Shown: in pieces, positions 52,166 through 64,000 of the stretch
Layout: the number at the start of each line of letters is the position of its first letter
How positions within the stretch are numbered: the stretch's first letter is position 1
Source: Cristatella mucedo
Lineage: Eukaryota; Bryozoa; Phylactolaemata; Cristatellidae
Direction: 5' to 3'
Assembly (NCBI GenBank): GCA_009760855.2
Contig: WPIO01000004.1
Coordinates: 10,917,501-10,981,500 of the forward strand
Length of the DNA: 64,000 bases
The notes under the pieces: model-generated
Databases searched by the model: none
Seen by the model: only the letters and a program-made list of their open reading frames with translations
Told to the model about the DNA's origin: nothing
Translations under genes and position numbers: made by a program

Positions 52166-55100
52166 CTTATCTGACCACATGCAGATCTCATCCAATCTAC
52201 AGTGTGTGCCCACATCCTCCTCTAAAATAACCTGTGAATCGCGAAACCTCAAGACCCTTGACATCCATGCTGTCCGTGCGAGAATATCTGCTTCACCTCT
52301 GCTGCTCAGTCCTCCCTCCGATCTGTCATCATTGGTAGATAGCTACAACACGACACTAGCTGACACGCTCGACGAGTTTGCACCTCTGAGAGAGCGCACT
52401 GTGCGGCCCCCCCCCCGCACAGACGGCCTATGGTTTACCACAGACATTAAACTAGCCAGGTCTACTAAACGAAAGCTTGAAAAAGCATACAAAAGATCCG
52501 GACTAACTGTCCATCGACAGGCATATGAAGACTACTGTAAGTCGTACCAATCGATCCTAGCAAAGGCCAAGTATAGCTTCTATAGAAACATTGTTGAATC
52601 ACAGATGCACAATCCAAAAATGCTGATGTCGACAATAAACCATCTCCTCAAACGTTCCCAAGTTAGCTCCTTACTTGATGATCCTTGTGATGATGTAGCC
52701 GATCGCTTCTCTCGATTCAATTTGTGCAGAAGATAGACAAGATCAGGGAATCCATCCCTGCAATGACAACCTCCCCACTAGAATGCTGTTCCTCGGTTCC
52801 TGGCTGCTCCTCAATGTCTGCATTTAAGCAGGTCACTAGTAATGTAATGTATCTCCGTCAGTAACTCCACAAAGTCATAAAGACCATGTGGGTGTTACGC
52901 AGGAGGGTTTTGTATAGCGCACTCACAGCCTAAGCGGCTTTCGGTACGCATTCGGTACCCAACAGACTTCGTCTCACGCAACAATGAGAAAGTGGGAAGC
53001 ATAGCAGAGTCAGGAGAGCAGTTGAGGTAGTGAGTAGCATAGAAGTAGCAGTTCAGGACCGCTGAAAAAGATGTGCCATAGTCGGCAGTTGGAGAGTAGA
53101 TGTCGTTGCGTAAGAATTGTGGAAGCGAGTTCCACAGTCTAGGACCTGCAGAGCTAAAGCTTCTATAAACAACTGTCTTTAAGCGGAGGAAAGAGACAGC
53201 TAATTTATTGTCCACACCGGACCTCAGGGCACGAACAGGCTGAAACTGATGCAGCAGTTCAGCTAGGTACGAGGGAGCCAAGCCGTGGCGGGCCTTGTGG
53301 GTCAGCGTAAGAACTTTGCTCTGTATCCTTTGCTCAACCGGCAACCATCATAGCTCTTTCAGCAGAGGTGACACGTGCTCAAACCGCTGGGACTTGAAGA
53401 CCAGCCTTGCAGCCATATTCATAGTCCGCTGTAGTGGCATAATAGCTTTCTTTGGCAGCCCAGCCGAAAGGGAATTACAATAATCAAGCCGTCACTAGTG
53501 ATCTAGTCCTAAAGTTCGTATCGCAATCAAAGAAGACAACAAGTCCTCTGGACCCTATTCCCACTGTCCTGCTCCTAAGTTGCATTGATCTGCTGCTGCC
53601 ATGCATAACTAACATAATTATTATGTCATTGGCCTCAGGTCATGTCCCAGCACCTTTCAAAAAAGCTGTAGTCAGGCCTCTTCTCAAGAAAGCAACATTA
53701 GACCAAGCGAACTTGAGAAACTACCGCCCAGTCTCCCTTCTACCATTCCTATCAAAGACACTGGAACGGGTCGTGGCAGACCAGCTGAACTCATATATCG
53801 AAACCTCACACCTTGCTAGTAAGTTCCAGTCTGGCTTTAGAGCTAATCAATCCACAGAGTCAGCATTGCTTAGGGTATACAACGACCTACTTAGGAATGC
53901 AGACATGGGTAGAGTGTCTCTGCTTGTTTTGCTCGATCTTTCGGCAGCTTTTGATACCATCGATCACAAAGTTCTTCTAGAGCGCCTCTCATCTCGCCTG
54001 GGCATCACTGGCACTTCTCTGCAGTGGTTCAGGTCCTATCTCAGTGGGAGACTCCAGATTATTGACGTGAATGGACAAAGATCATCTGAAGTACCTCTGA
54101 AATATGGAGTACCTCAGGGCTTCGTGCTAGATCCGGTTCTTTTCACGGTGTATACTCTCCCTCTTGCTGATGTGATTGCCAAGCACAATCTAGGCTTTCA
54201 CTTCTATGCGGACGACACTCAGTTGTACATTTGCTTTGATCTCTCCCAGCCTTCGAGCACCTCAAATTCTCTAAACTCACTAGCTGCATGCATTGATGAC
54301 ATCCGCACATGGATGGCAGCAAATTTTCTATAACTAAACGATGACAAAACTAACTTACTAGTTATGGGCAAACCCAGTGTGATTCAGAGATTGGAAAGGC
54401 TGTCTCTCAAAATTGGCTCTGCCAGCATATCTCATGTTGAATGAGCTCGAAATCTAGGTGTCATATTCCAAAGCGACCTCTCGTTAGACGACCATATCAG
54501 TTCCACAGTCAAATCTGCCTATTTTCAGCTTCATAATAATGCTAAAATTCGGGCTTGTTTAGATAAGGATACCACGTCTAAGTTGGTCCATGCAATCGTG
54601 ACATTCCGTCTCGACTTCTGCAACTCACTGCTTACTGGCCTACCAGCATGTGCGATCAGGCGATTGCAGCTGGTGCAAAACTCTGCAGCTAGGCTTGTCT
54701 GTCGTGAGCGTTGCAGTTGCCACATTACACTACTTCTTGATGACCTGCACTGGCTACCAGTCAAGCAACGACTTGACTTCAAGGTTTTTTCGCTCACTTT
54801 TAGGTCCCTTCATTCTTTGGCTCCAGCCTATCTCCCAGATCTACTACCCCATCAGGCCAAGCATCGTACCACCTACTTTTCGGAATCCAACAGTCTAGAA
54901 ATACCTCGTACAAACCTTAAATCCTTTGGAGACCGTGCATTTAGTTCGTATGGTCCCAAAGCCTGGAACTCCCTCCCGATCTGCGTCAGAACATCCCCTG
55001 ACCTGACCACATTTAAAAGGAACTTAAAAACACACCTATTTAGGAAAGCATTTAGTGGGTCCCTGTGATTCGTCCTTCACGTGCTTATTCGTGCTGAGAC

Positions 55101-55295
55101 TGTGCATGCTGCCACTAACCACATTTGCATGCTGACCCTGTGCATGTCACCCCTAACCATGTTATTCATATTGTTTATCAATCATGATATTACTCACCAT
55201 TTAATTGCATTTCCCCTTGAAGCAAATGTAAAGCGCCTAGAAAGATATTGAGTCCTCTGAGGGCGCTTTATCAAGTGCATCATTACTATTGTTAT
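52166..55295 (+). mobile_element. L2-A LINE, most complete copy, interrupted by L2-B
   Basis: The order is the linker upstream of RT (52166-52840: [20 protein letters not shown], then [17 protein letters not shown]), an L2-B insertion (52841-53490), then RT with [39 protein letters not shown] and YADDTQLYI (54207-54233), then [36 protein letters not shown] and a stop at 55066-55068. The RT-to-end frame is one frame broken only by stops at 54331-54333 and about 54442. The 3' UTR ends near 55295 with ATT. The endonuclease is missing. The clade is inferred as L2 from motifs; CR1 is close. Confidence 0.88.
52841..53490 (-). mobile_element. L2-B LINE 3' end nested in L2-A, with 9-bp TSD
   Basis: The insertion is flanked by gtcactagt at 52832-52840 and 53491-53499. 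On - it encodes LTHKARHGLAPSYLAELLHQ, SFSSAGPRLWNSLPQFLR, then a 3' UTR with an ATTAC-like tail at the 52841 end. It is 5'-truncated. Confidence 0.9.
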
Positions 55296-55299
55296 TATG

Positions 55300-56520
55300 T
55301 CAGCGAAGACGCTCAGCATCTGCGTTTAGTTGTGGTAAGTTGCCATTTCCTGCGATTTTTTCCAGCTATAGGCTAGTAAATAAATAAAAAGGAACATGCG
55401 TTATCATGTGAAGAATTAAAATGTAAACGTGCAGTGTAAGGACTTAGCCGCTGTGACTGACATCGCACTGTCGTCCACATCCTGACTATGTCCGCCGCCA
55501 CCCAGCCGAATGCAGGAGCCACCCGTAGCTTTCAAGAGACGCTCTAAATGACAGCTGCAGTCAGTAGTCCGGATGTTGCACTAATTAGCCTGTGCTTCTG
55601 TACTTTATTGTAGAGATGCAAAGAGGATAAACTCTCTGGCATACTGCGGCCAGCAAGCGTGTCCGACAGTTGGCAAATATCAGCATTCGCCAGCGACGCC
55701 TCCGAGGAGAGTGCTCGAGATTGCTGACTTTCTTCTGCCGCGTCAGCGCTGAGCAGCTGATATCGTGTGTCGAGTATTGCGGTTGCTCACAGAGACGATC
55801 GCCTCGTACAGATCCGTGGCCGGCCACGTGGGGCCACTGTGCTATCGCCGTTCAAATTTCGCCATCAGTGCCGAAAGCGAGTTAGGCCTACCCTACCCGA
55901 CACCTTGGCCTACTTTCCATAGATCAGTTTTTTATTCAGGGCTGTAATCTAAAGGAATGGCGGAGGTGATCTCAATTGATCGGAGTCCTACAGAAGCCAT
56001 TATGCCAGGGCAAGGGTGTGGAGTCCGCAAGAAGAAAGGAACACGCCCCTTGGAGTTACTCAAGGGCGGGCCCATCAACTTGCCGCCCGAATGCCCATCC
56101 AGCTTTCATTTGATAGGCTGATTAGTCCAATTCAAGCGCTCGCCCCCCCCCCACCATGCCAACACGCAGGTCACAGTGCTCACGAGTGCGCCTGTATACC
56201 CACGACGGGCATACTGGTCAACAAGTACTGTAAGGACATCTGACCAACCGACAGAAAACTGTCAGCCATCTTCTCGGGGTCAATTTCTAGCTCACGAAAC
56301 CCCAAATTTCTCGTAGTATACTTCGAAGGCCGCTTACGAAAACGACTTAAGTTCAAAACTAATTAATCAAGACTGACAGCAGGCTGTACTCGGAGACTGA
56401 AGATGTCAGCAGAAACCTTTCGTATAAATGCCAATTCGGCCAGAATTTTTTGAAGACGTGCTTTGAATGCATAAATGTAAATTACAAATGGCTCTTTGAG
56501 TTTTAATATGTCTAATTTTC
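55300..56520. other. Intergenic, no gene seen
   Basis: No coding or repeat signal I can support; a C-run lies at 56143-56152. Confidence 0.4.
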
Positions 56521-56529
56521 TGCACTCGT

Positions 56530-56668
56530 GTGACTCCGGGTCTTAGTCCATGAGTAAGATGCTTACACTTCCCAACCCAGGTCAAAGTTTCGAGTACTGC
56601 ACAGGCCATCCTGTGTTGCCCCTTAAAAGCAGGATGAGAGCTGCTAAGTCCCCTGTGCCGTTATATGA
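56530..56668 (+). mobile_element. tRNA-derived SINE (old copy)
   Basis: gggtcttagtccatgagtaa, then gtcaaagtttcgagtactgc (box B-like) and agctgctaagtcccctgtgc match SINE order with much divergence. Confidence 0.5.
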
Positions 56669-56679
56669 ATAGTCATGAC

Positions 56680-57670
56680 TTCTGGCCTCTACTTTTACAG
56701 CTGGGTAGTTCCTTAGTTTACCCAGAGAAATTCGACGAATCCTTTTGTTGCATAATAATGTTGACCCCCAGCAGATACCTGTAGATAACGACTTATAGTA
56801 GGGACCTTGGTTAAACATGAAAGGTGACAAGCTGAATATCACATGCATGCACCATGCCTGCTCACGTCACCAACTCAAGCTAAGAGTATTATATCTAATT
56901 TCTTCAAACGCCAAATTAATCATGCCCTCTTCTGCAAGGTAAGCAGCTCAGAGCATTCAAAGTTCTACACAACTTGGGACAGAACAGTAATAAAGCAAGC
57001 ATTTTTCAAGAGGTTGTGTATGTATATTGATCGTCGGCTGATCGAAGACCGGTCAAAAGGAAATCCGAGCACAATTAGTCACGAAGAACAACATAAACTA
57101 ATGGAATGTACATGAATATATTATCAACAATCTCTTTAATATTCCACTAATACTAACGGTGCAGGAATCATGACACGGCATTGCATAAGTAATGTGCACA
57201 CGTAGTGTAAATCGGATAACGATCCAATCGGCTGTGCAAACAGGAGGCACATGCACGATGCTCGATGGATGCATCATACCTCTACTGATCACAATACAAA
57301 AATGATTGAAAACAAAGATTGCATCGGCATCATGGAATGGCAAATTATTAACACCTTTTCAACACCAAGCGGTGACATGCAACGAGAGAATGAAGAAACA
57401 CTCGTAAGACTGCCAGGCCCATGAGCGGGCATCGAAATGAAGTGATCTAATCAACATCGTAGAACAGATGAATGTATGAAAATCACACAAACATTGTGTG
57501 CACACGGGAAATATGGTAAGGTTCTATAATCGCCACGAGTTCAAGATTACAGGGGATAGCCTGATGAAACTTCCATCTTGCTGGTGCCAGTACAGCAAAG
57601 GATGCTTACATGAAAACTGACAACCGGCTCTGCCGGCGGTAGGTGAGGCTACTGATCACAGGTAAGAATG
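56680..57670. other. Region 3' of GIPC, probable 3' UTR and spacer
   Basis: It follows the GIPC stop on -. No repeat or exon is recognised; a candidate ATTAAA on - lies at 57135-57140. Confidence 0.35.
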
Positions 57671-57674
57671 GAAC

Positions 57675-57859
57675 TCAAAAATGCTCATCAAAAGTTTGCG
57701 CTTTGGCAAGACGCCCAGTCTTGGCATCTCCAATATCACCCCACAGCTCGAACAGAAATTCCGAAGAGAATCCAAACATTGCAAGATCAGTGTGCTGCAG
57801 GGCTTCTGAGAAATCAACAGGGTTCTTCATGGTGCTCCCAATATCCCAAATAGTTTGAG
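57675..57859 (-). CDS. GIPC: GIPC last exon
   Basis: The acceptor is cttatatgttttcag|CT, phase 1; the stop is TGA at 57675-57677. It encodes QTIWDIGSTMKNPVDFSEAL, then FGFSSEFLFELWGDIGDAK and a 16-residue tail. A possible variant poly(A) signal (ATTAAA on -) is at 57140-57135. Confidence 0.87.
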
Positions 57860-59298
57860 CTGAAAACATATAAGCACCTTTACTTAGATTCAGGCCATCC
57901 ATGATCACACTCCACGTCATCTCAACAAACAGCAGATACATAATGCAATCGTAAGTCTAAAAGCACTAAGGCATAAATCTGCTACTTTAGGCCCACATTA
58001 ATTGTAGTAAAAAAGCAGGTTTGGGCTGCAGAAATTGGAGTCACTGGCGCATGGGTCGAAAGCAAGCATTGCTGACTTTAGGTTGATCTTGCACCATCAT
58101 GATCCTAGTGGCAAAAACCAAAAGAAAATTGTAAAGAAATTGTAGCACACAGACCAAGAAAAAAAACCACTGCCAACGAAAGCCTATGGACCAAGTGACA
58201 CTTATATAAGCAGGCAGATTATAAATCGATAGATCATGGATTCAATTCAACATCATCATTGTGAAACAACACCTGCATCAGACCCAGAGCCACAATGGGG
58301 TGAAGCTGCAGCCACACATCGGCAGTACTTCGTCCACAAGCTCACCAAGTTCGGTCGGTACTAACCCCATCCTTAAAGTTTTACTCATTCGGCAGTAACC
58401 CAGGCCTTGCGAGTGTACTCACCTGATTCATATCCATTAACATTCACCAGTCCTTTTTGACGGTTCCAGAGTTCTTAGTTTGAGTTATTCTACCTATCTA
58501 ACCTATGTTTTGGCAATACCATATATCTTTTCACGATATCAGGCATATCCATAAAACTCCATTGCCTATTCACACTTCCCAACAGAATGCTGCAAGCGAT
58601 GGTGTTATTTCACAGCATTATGTAGGCAAGCATAGATAGATTTTCTGAACTATGTGAGCTTAGTAGTATAAAGTTAACAACGTTTCTCAGAACAGCCTAC
58701 GACCAAGTACCAATCAGCTCTAGGGCACCAAGAACCCGGAATTGCCTGACCAAACTGAAGATACAGGTATTTCACAGTTCATGCCATTGCTAACGCGTCA
58801 CTGCTAGGCACAGCAGCTTATAGCTGTGCCTGGCAGTGCATGACGTCACTCTACAGTGAGAGCAACGACCCCACCAAGTCTTCGGTCTTGAAAGAAACTG
58901 CTAATAAGCACATAATCCACTACCTTGTCCTACTTCGACCACAGCAGCCTAACGGTCTCAAATACACAGTACCAATTTCATCTACCCATATCACCATATT
59001 CTACTGCCTCACCATATGAGCCTTACTATACTCGAAAAGGATAGCATAAATGTGGTTTCAACAAGCCGCCAGTGATGGACACAGCAGTAGGAAGGCAACA
59101 GCAGCATCTCGGACTTGACTAGTGAGCACTTGTCCGTCAGGGCACAAGTGAAATCAGAGCAAAAGAAACATCATGAGGCGATGCAACGACACATCTCACT
59201 GCTACATGCTACGTACCCAAGTCTGCATCGTTGATGCCGAGAAATCCTTCGAGGCGGCCGTTGATTTTTTCGATGGCTAAGCTTGCAATGTCGTCCGG
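57675..59298 (-). CDS. GIPC: GIPC-family adaptor, 3' part (last two exons, GH2 domain)
   Basis: Join 59298-59217 and 57859-57675, with a phase 1 junction (TTGG|gtacgt ... gttttcag|CT). The encoded C-terminus reads PDDIASLAIEKINGRLEGFL, GINDADLAQTIWDIG, then NPVDFSEAL, FSSEFLFELWGDIGDAK and a stop. This is the GH2 domain of GIPC proteins (kermit in flies), which binds myosin VI. The known family has an N-terminal region, a central PDZ domain and GH2. It links transmembrane cargo such as receptors to endocytic transport. The PDZ part should lie at higher coordinates on the - strand; I did not find it up to 64000, so the record is partial. The acceptor of the 59298 exon (cgtcttttgcag) shows that more exons exist upstream. 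Confidence 0.85.
57860..59216. other. GIPC last intron
   Basis: The intron is bounded by gtacgt (59216 side) and gttttcag (57860 side). It holds a hairpin at 58799-58838 and no recognised transposon. Confidence 0.6.
58799..58838. repeat. Hairpin, 16-bp arms, 8-base loop
   Basis: cactgctaggcacagc pairs with gctgtgcctggcagtg at 15 of 16 positions, loop agcttata. Confidence 0.92.
59217..59298 (-). CDS. GIPC: GIPC penultimate exon
   Basis: The acceptor is agtcgtcttttgcag|CCG and the donor TTGG|gtacgt, phase 1. Its twenty-seven codons include AIEKINGRLEGFLGINDADL, corresponding to the AIExxxxLLExxMGIxDxEL stretch of GIPC. Confidence 0.87.
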
Positions 59299-59299
59299 C

Positions 59300-61600
59300 T
59301 GCAAAAGACGACTTTTTTCGATTGTGCAGACAAAAAAGTGCCTCCACCAGCCTTTTTACATGAAGTATTTACAGGTGCAGCAAAGACCGTTTCAACAAAT
59401 GCCGAATACAGAATGATCAATATAAAGACGATGTATTAAGCCAATGGTGCCATAACGAATAGCAGCATTCCTTTTCAAGTCTGAGGGCCGGTTGCCAAAT
59501 GCTCCACTGAAGCGCTGGGCCTCAGAGTCTGTAACAGTCAGTCATCAGCCATTCTCGGAGATCCAACGAAGCCTGACCACCCTTCAGTCATCTTTTATGT
59601 ACTGCTGAACGTTATCCAAAGTTTTTGTGATTGCAGACGATAACTTAAAAAAATGTCTGTCAGTCAAAGGTATTGGATAATAGGTGAGCGACAATACCCA
59701 ACTCTGTTTAGAGGTCACCACAAGCAGTTACAAAATACATCTCTGAAGAAGCATGATGCACCAGCTGGCAACGTTCTTGAGCCATCCACTACCGGTATGC
59801 AACACAACTGAAGTCACTGTGGCAGCCGCATTGCCCCATGAGGCGAGCCAATAACTGCGCTGCTCGCGTGACATAGCAAAGGTCGGTGCCGATTTTGTGG
59901 CTCCGAAAACCGTGACAGATATATTGACCAACAAGCTTGGATTGCATGGGCTGGGCTTGCCTCCTGCAATGACAGACATGCTCTAACACACTTTCATCAA
60001 GATGAGTGGCAGCCAATACAGCCCCGGCAAATGCAAAATGCTTGCATCTGAACCTGGATGAATCAGGCTAATCGGCTCGACTAATAGCAAGTATTACCAG
60101 TACATACCTGCATCAAATCAAGCAGGCTCACAAGCAGGAGGCCATGCAAACAGCATATGCTCTTGCATGCCTGTGCATTTATACTGATAGGCATCGGGCA
60201 AGCATCTGCTTGCCAAATGTCAGCTCGGTTCTAATGGCCAAACAAGGTTAACAGGAAGAGAACGTCTTGCCATACTGAATTTGATAGTGCTGAAGACCTT
60301 ATCCAACACGCTAGAATGCCCTTACACACGTGACAAGTCCGTGCATTATAACAGGCAAGCTGATCTGGTAGTTCTGCTTGGTTTTTAATTTCAACCATCA
60401 AAACATCGTAAGTTTTTAGAGCTGGTGCTCTCCGGGGTCAAGGTCAAGACAACAGCAAGGACAAGGCACGGTTTCATGCACAGGCACACATTCAGAATCT
60501 TGCTTATGGATCACGTGCTAGACCAGTCATAAAGGAAGGACAGAGCTATGTCAACAGTCAGCCATGCCAAAGGATGTTCATACTCCCTACCTGCTCGCCT
60601 AACCCAAGGCTCAAATGTCTAACACGATTCACATAAGAGAGCATTATGTGACACCGTTAAAAGTGTGCTATCGAACAAGATCAGGAAGCATGGGCAAGCA
60701 CCAGCCACCTGCTAGCCACTACCAGAGAGATATCGGCTTCCATATCCACAAAACTTAAGTTTCCCACTCTGCAGCATTGGCCCTTGCAATGACACAAGGC
60801 ACTCCAGTGATTACCACTCCTTTATAGAGAAGTGGCCTAGATGTGAGCTTGAATACAATTTCTAGTTGGATTCAGTGGTGGCAAAGACGTGAGCATTAGA
60901 AAGAGAGAGAGCATGAGAGAGAGAGAGAGAGAGAGAGAGAGCGATGTATGGTATGAGGAATGGAGTTCAGACGTTGGTTGTCAGATCCTATGATATGCCC
61001 TTCATTCATTAACAACAGGCCACTAGCAAATATACAGCAGATGGGGCTAGCTCTAGCAATCGGCATTTGAGATCACAGATCGGAGGTTTGGCACAAGTGC
61101 GGAAGCAACAGTGCTGCACCGAAATGTTAGCACGCCCAAAGTCTTCAAATACATGGTTGATCAATTCTGGTCACTTCCAGGTCCAAACAATAGTCACTTC
61201 AGGACAAATGTAAACGTAACTAATGGCAAGTAAATAAAGAGTTAAAGCTTTGGATAGGAATTTGCCAAAGGTCTACTTTCCGGGAGGGGCAGAGTTTTGT
61301 ACTCCGGTAGTTGGTTTAGGATTTTTTATTGTTATATTTATCAGTCAGACGGTTGACCTCAATGGGCATGTGATTATTTTGAAAAACTAACGTTTTTTCA
61401 AAGTTTAAAGTGATATTCGGGTGTCTGCTTAAAGGCTGAGCAGGTTTTACATACAAAGTTCACCAAAAAAAAGCCACTTCATTGGCAATATATACACAAA
61501 GACTCATATTATTGATCACAAGGTACTACTTATGGTGTAAATATCTTACAAAATAAGTTTATGTGAAAAAACAAACTTGAAATGTGGACAATTTTTTGCA
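59300..61600. other. Probable GIPC intron, nothing recognised
   Basis: I looked on - for PDZ exons (GLGF-like loop, LRLRSKGPATVEE-like stretch) and found none. A GA run lies at 60900-60942. Confidence 0.4.
60900..60942. repeat. (GA)n microsatellite
   Basis: GA repeats with one catga interruption. Confidence 0.95.
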
Positions 61601-61604
61601 CTTT

Positions 61605-61903
61605 CCACCCTAAAGCCTATTTAGGACAGCATTTATTGGGTCCCTGTGATTCATCCTTTATGTGCTTATGCGTGCTGACACTGTGCATGCTACCACTAAC
61701 CAAACTTGTATGTTGACCCTGTGCATGTCACCCCTAACCATGTTATTCATGTTGTTTATCAAGCATGATATTATTCACCATTCAATCGCATTTCCCTTTG
61801 CAGCAAATGTAAAGCGCCTAGAAATAGATTGAGTTTTGAGGGGGCGTTATCAAGTGTATTATTACTATTATTATTGCTATATTATTATTATTATTATTAT
61901 TAA
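61605..61903 (+). mobile_element. L2-A 3' end with (TTA)n tail
   Basis: cctatttaggacagcattta, gtccctgtgattcatccttt and tttgcagcaaatgtaaagcg, then TTA units at 61855-61902. Only the end of the ORF and the 3' UTR are present. Confidence 0.88.
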
Positions 61904-62461
61904 AGCCACATTCAGTTGGGATTCTTGCTTCTGTTTTGCTTCAGTCTCTGGTGTATACATCACTAACACAAGAAGGGCAGTCCAAGACATAAGCAAGAAT
62001 AAACGAAGACTAATAAGCTGAGCATGGTTCTACTTCTTGGCCAAGACCTAGGCAAGTCTGAACGAACAAACGAATAATCATAGGCACCATCTAAGGTTTT
62101 CTTCATTGCTTTGAAAAGCACGGCGGACAATTCGACCGGTAAAATCATCAAAGCCTTCCAGGGGAGTCCACATTTATGGAGCATGTCAAGCACGTTAGAA
62201 TAGAATGGGATAATGAGGCGGCAGGCGATAAAGGCAATCGTGGAAGGTTAACATTCACCGGGAGGTACATCGTGGTGGGCCATTCCACCTACCTAACAAA
62301 AACATTTCCCATGATCACTCTGGGACCGAAACAAGTAGGAAGCAAGACTTTGGAGAGGGGAAAACGGACCGTGTAAACTTCCTAAAAGAAGGAACACCGA
62401 AGTAACTCAAAAGCAGGACAGAAGCAAGATGCACAGCATAAACCACTGACTAAGCTAAATG

Positions 62462-64000
62462 TGCGCCCTCGCCAAGACGGCCTACGGTTTACCACATACA
62501 CTAAACTAGCTAGATCTACTAAGCGCATACTTGAGAAAGCGTATAAAAGATCAGGACTGACTGTCCACCGTCAAGCATACGAGGACTACTGTAGATCATA
62601 CCAATCGATCCTAGCAAAGGCCAAGTCCAGCTTCTACAAAAAATATTGTTAAATCACAGATGCACATTGCAAAAATGCTGATGTCTAACATCAACCATCT
62701 TCTTAACCTCTCCCGGGTTAGCTCCTTACCTAGTGACCCTTGTGATGACCCAGCCGATGGTTTTTCTCTAGCTTCTTAGTCAGCCAGATAGACAATATCT
62801 GAGAGTCAATTCCTAAGGTTGAAGCATCCCTTCTGGACTTAGATCACTCAATTACACCGACACAGGCCTCCTGTCTATCGATTCCATGCACTACCTTGAT
62901 GTCTACGTTCAAGGAGGCCACGAGTGAACTTATCCTGAAATTCATCTCCCAGTCAAAGAGGACTACTAGTCCTCAAGACCCTATTTCCCATTGTCCCACT
63001 TCTACGATGCTTAAATCTGCTGCTGCCAAGCATAACCAGCATAACAAATATGTTCTTAGCCCCAGGTCATGTCCCCCCCACCTTTCTAAAATGCTGTTCT
63101 TAGGCCACTAATTAAGAAACTAGACCATGAAGACTTGAGCAACTTCTGCCTAGTCTCCCTCCTCCCGTTCCTATCTAAGACACTGGAAGGAGTCGTCGCA
63201 GACTACCTGAACTCGTACACTGAAACCTCAAACCTTGCAAGTAAGTTCCAGTCTGGGTTAAGAGCTAATCATTCCACAGAGTCAGCATCGCTTTGGGCGA
63301 ATAATGGCCTACTTATGAATGCAGACTTAGAGTCTTAGGTAGAGTCTCTCTGCTTGTTCTTTCGGCAGCTTTCGATACTATTGATCACAAAGTCCTTCTT
63401 GACGGTCTCGAATCTCACCTGGGCATAATTGGCAATCCACTGCAATGGTTCAGGCCCTATCTCAGTAGGAGACTCAAGTGTATTGATGTGAATGGGCAAA
63501 AATCATCCGAGGAAACACATTAGTGCAGGGTACCTCAAGGCACTGGTGCTCGGTCTGCTTCTTTTAACGGTTTATACCCTCCCTCTTCCCGATGTAATCG
63601 CAAAGCACAATCTATGCGGATGACACTCAGTTGTACCTTTGCTTTGATCCCTCCCAGCCCTCGAGCACGGCGAATTCTCTATACACCCTTGCTGCATGTT
63701 TTGATGACATCTGTACATGGATGGCAAGCGTTCTTAAATTGAATGACGAAAAAACCAACTTAATAGTTATGGGCAAACCAAGTGTGATTCGGAAATGGGA
63801 AAACTTATGCTTAAAAACGGCTTTGCCAGCAATCTCCTGTTGAATCTGCGTGAAATCTAGGTGTCATGTTCCAAAGGGCCTTTCATTAGACGACCACAGT
63901 CAAGTCTGCATACTTTCAGCTACATAACATTGCTGAAATTCGGGCATTCTTAGACAGGGATACTACATCAAAACTGGTCCATGCATTTGTGCCATCCGTC
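62462..64000 (+). mobile_element. L2-A LINE, linker and RT, runs off the window
   Basis: It encodes, with many breaks, [54 protein letters not shown] and [11 protein letters not shown] (about 63610-63645), and continues past 64000. It is 5'-truncated at about 62462. Confidence 0.87.

Noticed and set aside
59728-60016. Open - frames as the PDZ exon of GIPC
   Set aside because: They contain no GLGF-like loop or other PDZ pattern.

Overview
The window is nuclear DNA of an animal, most likely an invertebrate. Its genes are split by introns with GT-AG borders, it has CpG-rich promoter-like islands, and it is full of L2-type LINE fragments, a tRNA-derived SINE and simple repeats. I cannot name the species. 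There are no prokaryotic operons, no CRISPR array and no rRNA genes.

Three protein genes can be assembled exon by exon from splice sites, reading frame and family motifs. (1) A TspanC8 tetraspanin closest to TSPAN33 lies on the + strand: seven exons from 4772 to 27720, 299 residues, with its first exon in a CpG-rich island (about 3.78-5.56 kb). (2) An SLC17 (sialin-type) major facilitator transporter lies on the - strand: ten exons from 41810 down to 28507, 510 residues, with a second CpG-rich start region at about 41.85-42.18 kb. (3) The last two exons of a GIPC-family adaptor lie on the - strand (59298 down to 57675); its PDZ half was not found and is probably beyond the right edge. Genes 1 and 2 converge, and their candidate poly(A) signals (28382-28387 on +, 28412-28417 on -) are only about 25 bases apart. 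No shared pathway is evident.

Most of the rest is transposon-derived. L2 family A, with a (TTA)n tail, has copies at about 7.8, 12.8-13.7, 13.9-14.6, 15.4, 16.2, 16.6, 18.7-19.5, 24.9-25.6, 31.3-32.3, 37.2-39.0, 41.4, 51.7-55.3, 61.6-61.9 and 62.5-64 kb. L2 family B has copies at 1.5-3.2, 23.9-24.2 and 52.8-53.5 kb. Two nested insertions have clear target-site duplications: a 246-bp solo LTR inside an L2 (31905-32150, TSD ggcga) and an L2-B copy inside an L2-A copy (52841-53490, TSD gtcactagt). At least 16 copies or fragments of a tRNA-derived SINE are scattered through the window, 11 of them on the - strand. Minisatellites lie at 6.8-7.5, 21.7, 31.3 and 34.8-35.1 kb.

A CpG-rich tract at 44.9-49.6 kb has no gene I can assign. 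The points most worth checking are the replacement of three charged transport residues of the SLC17 family in this transporter, several near-perfect hairpins (one of 60 bp with no spacer), and the orphan CpG tract.
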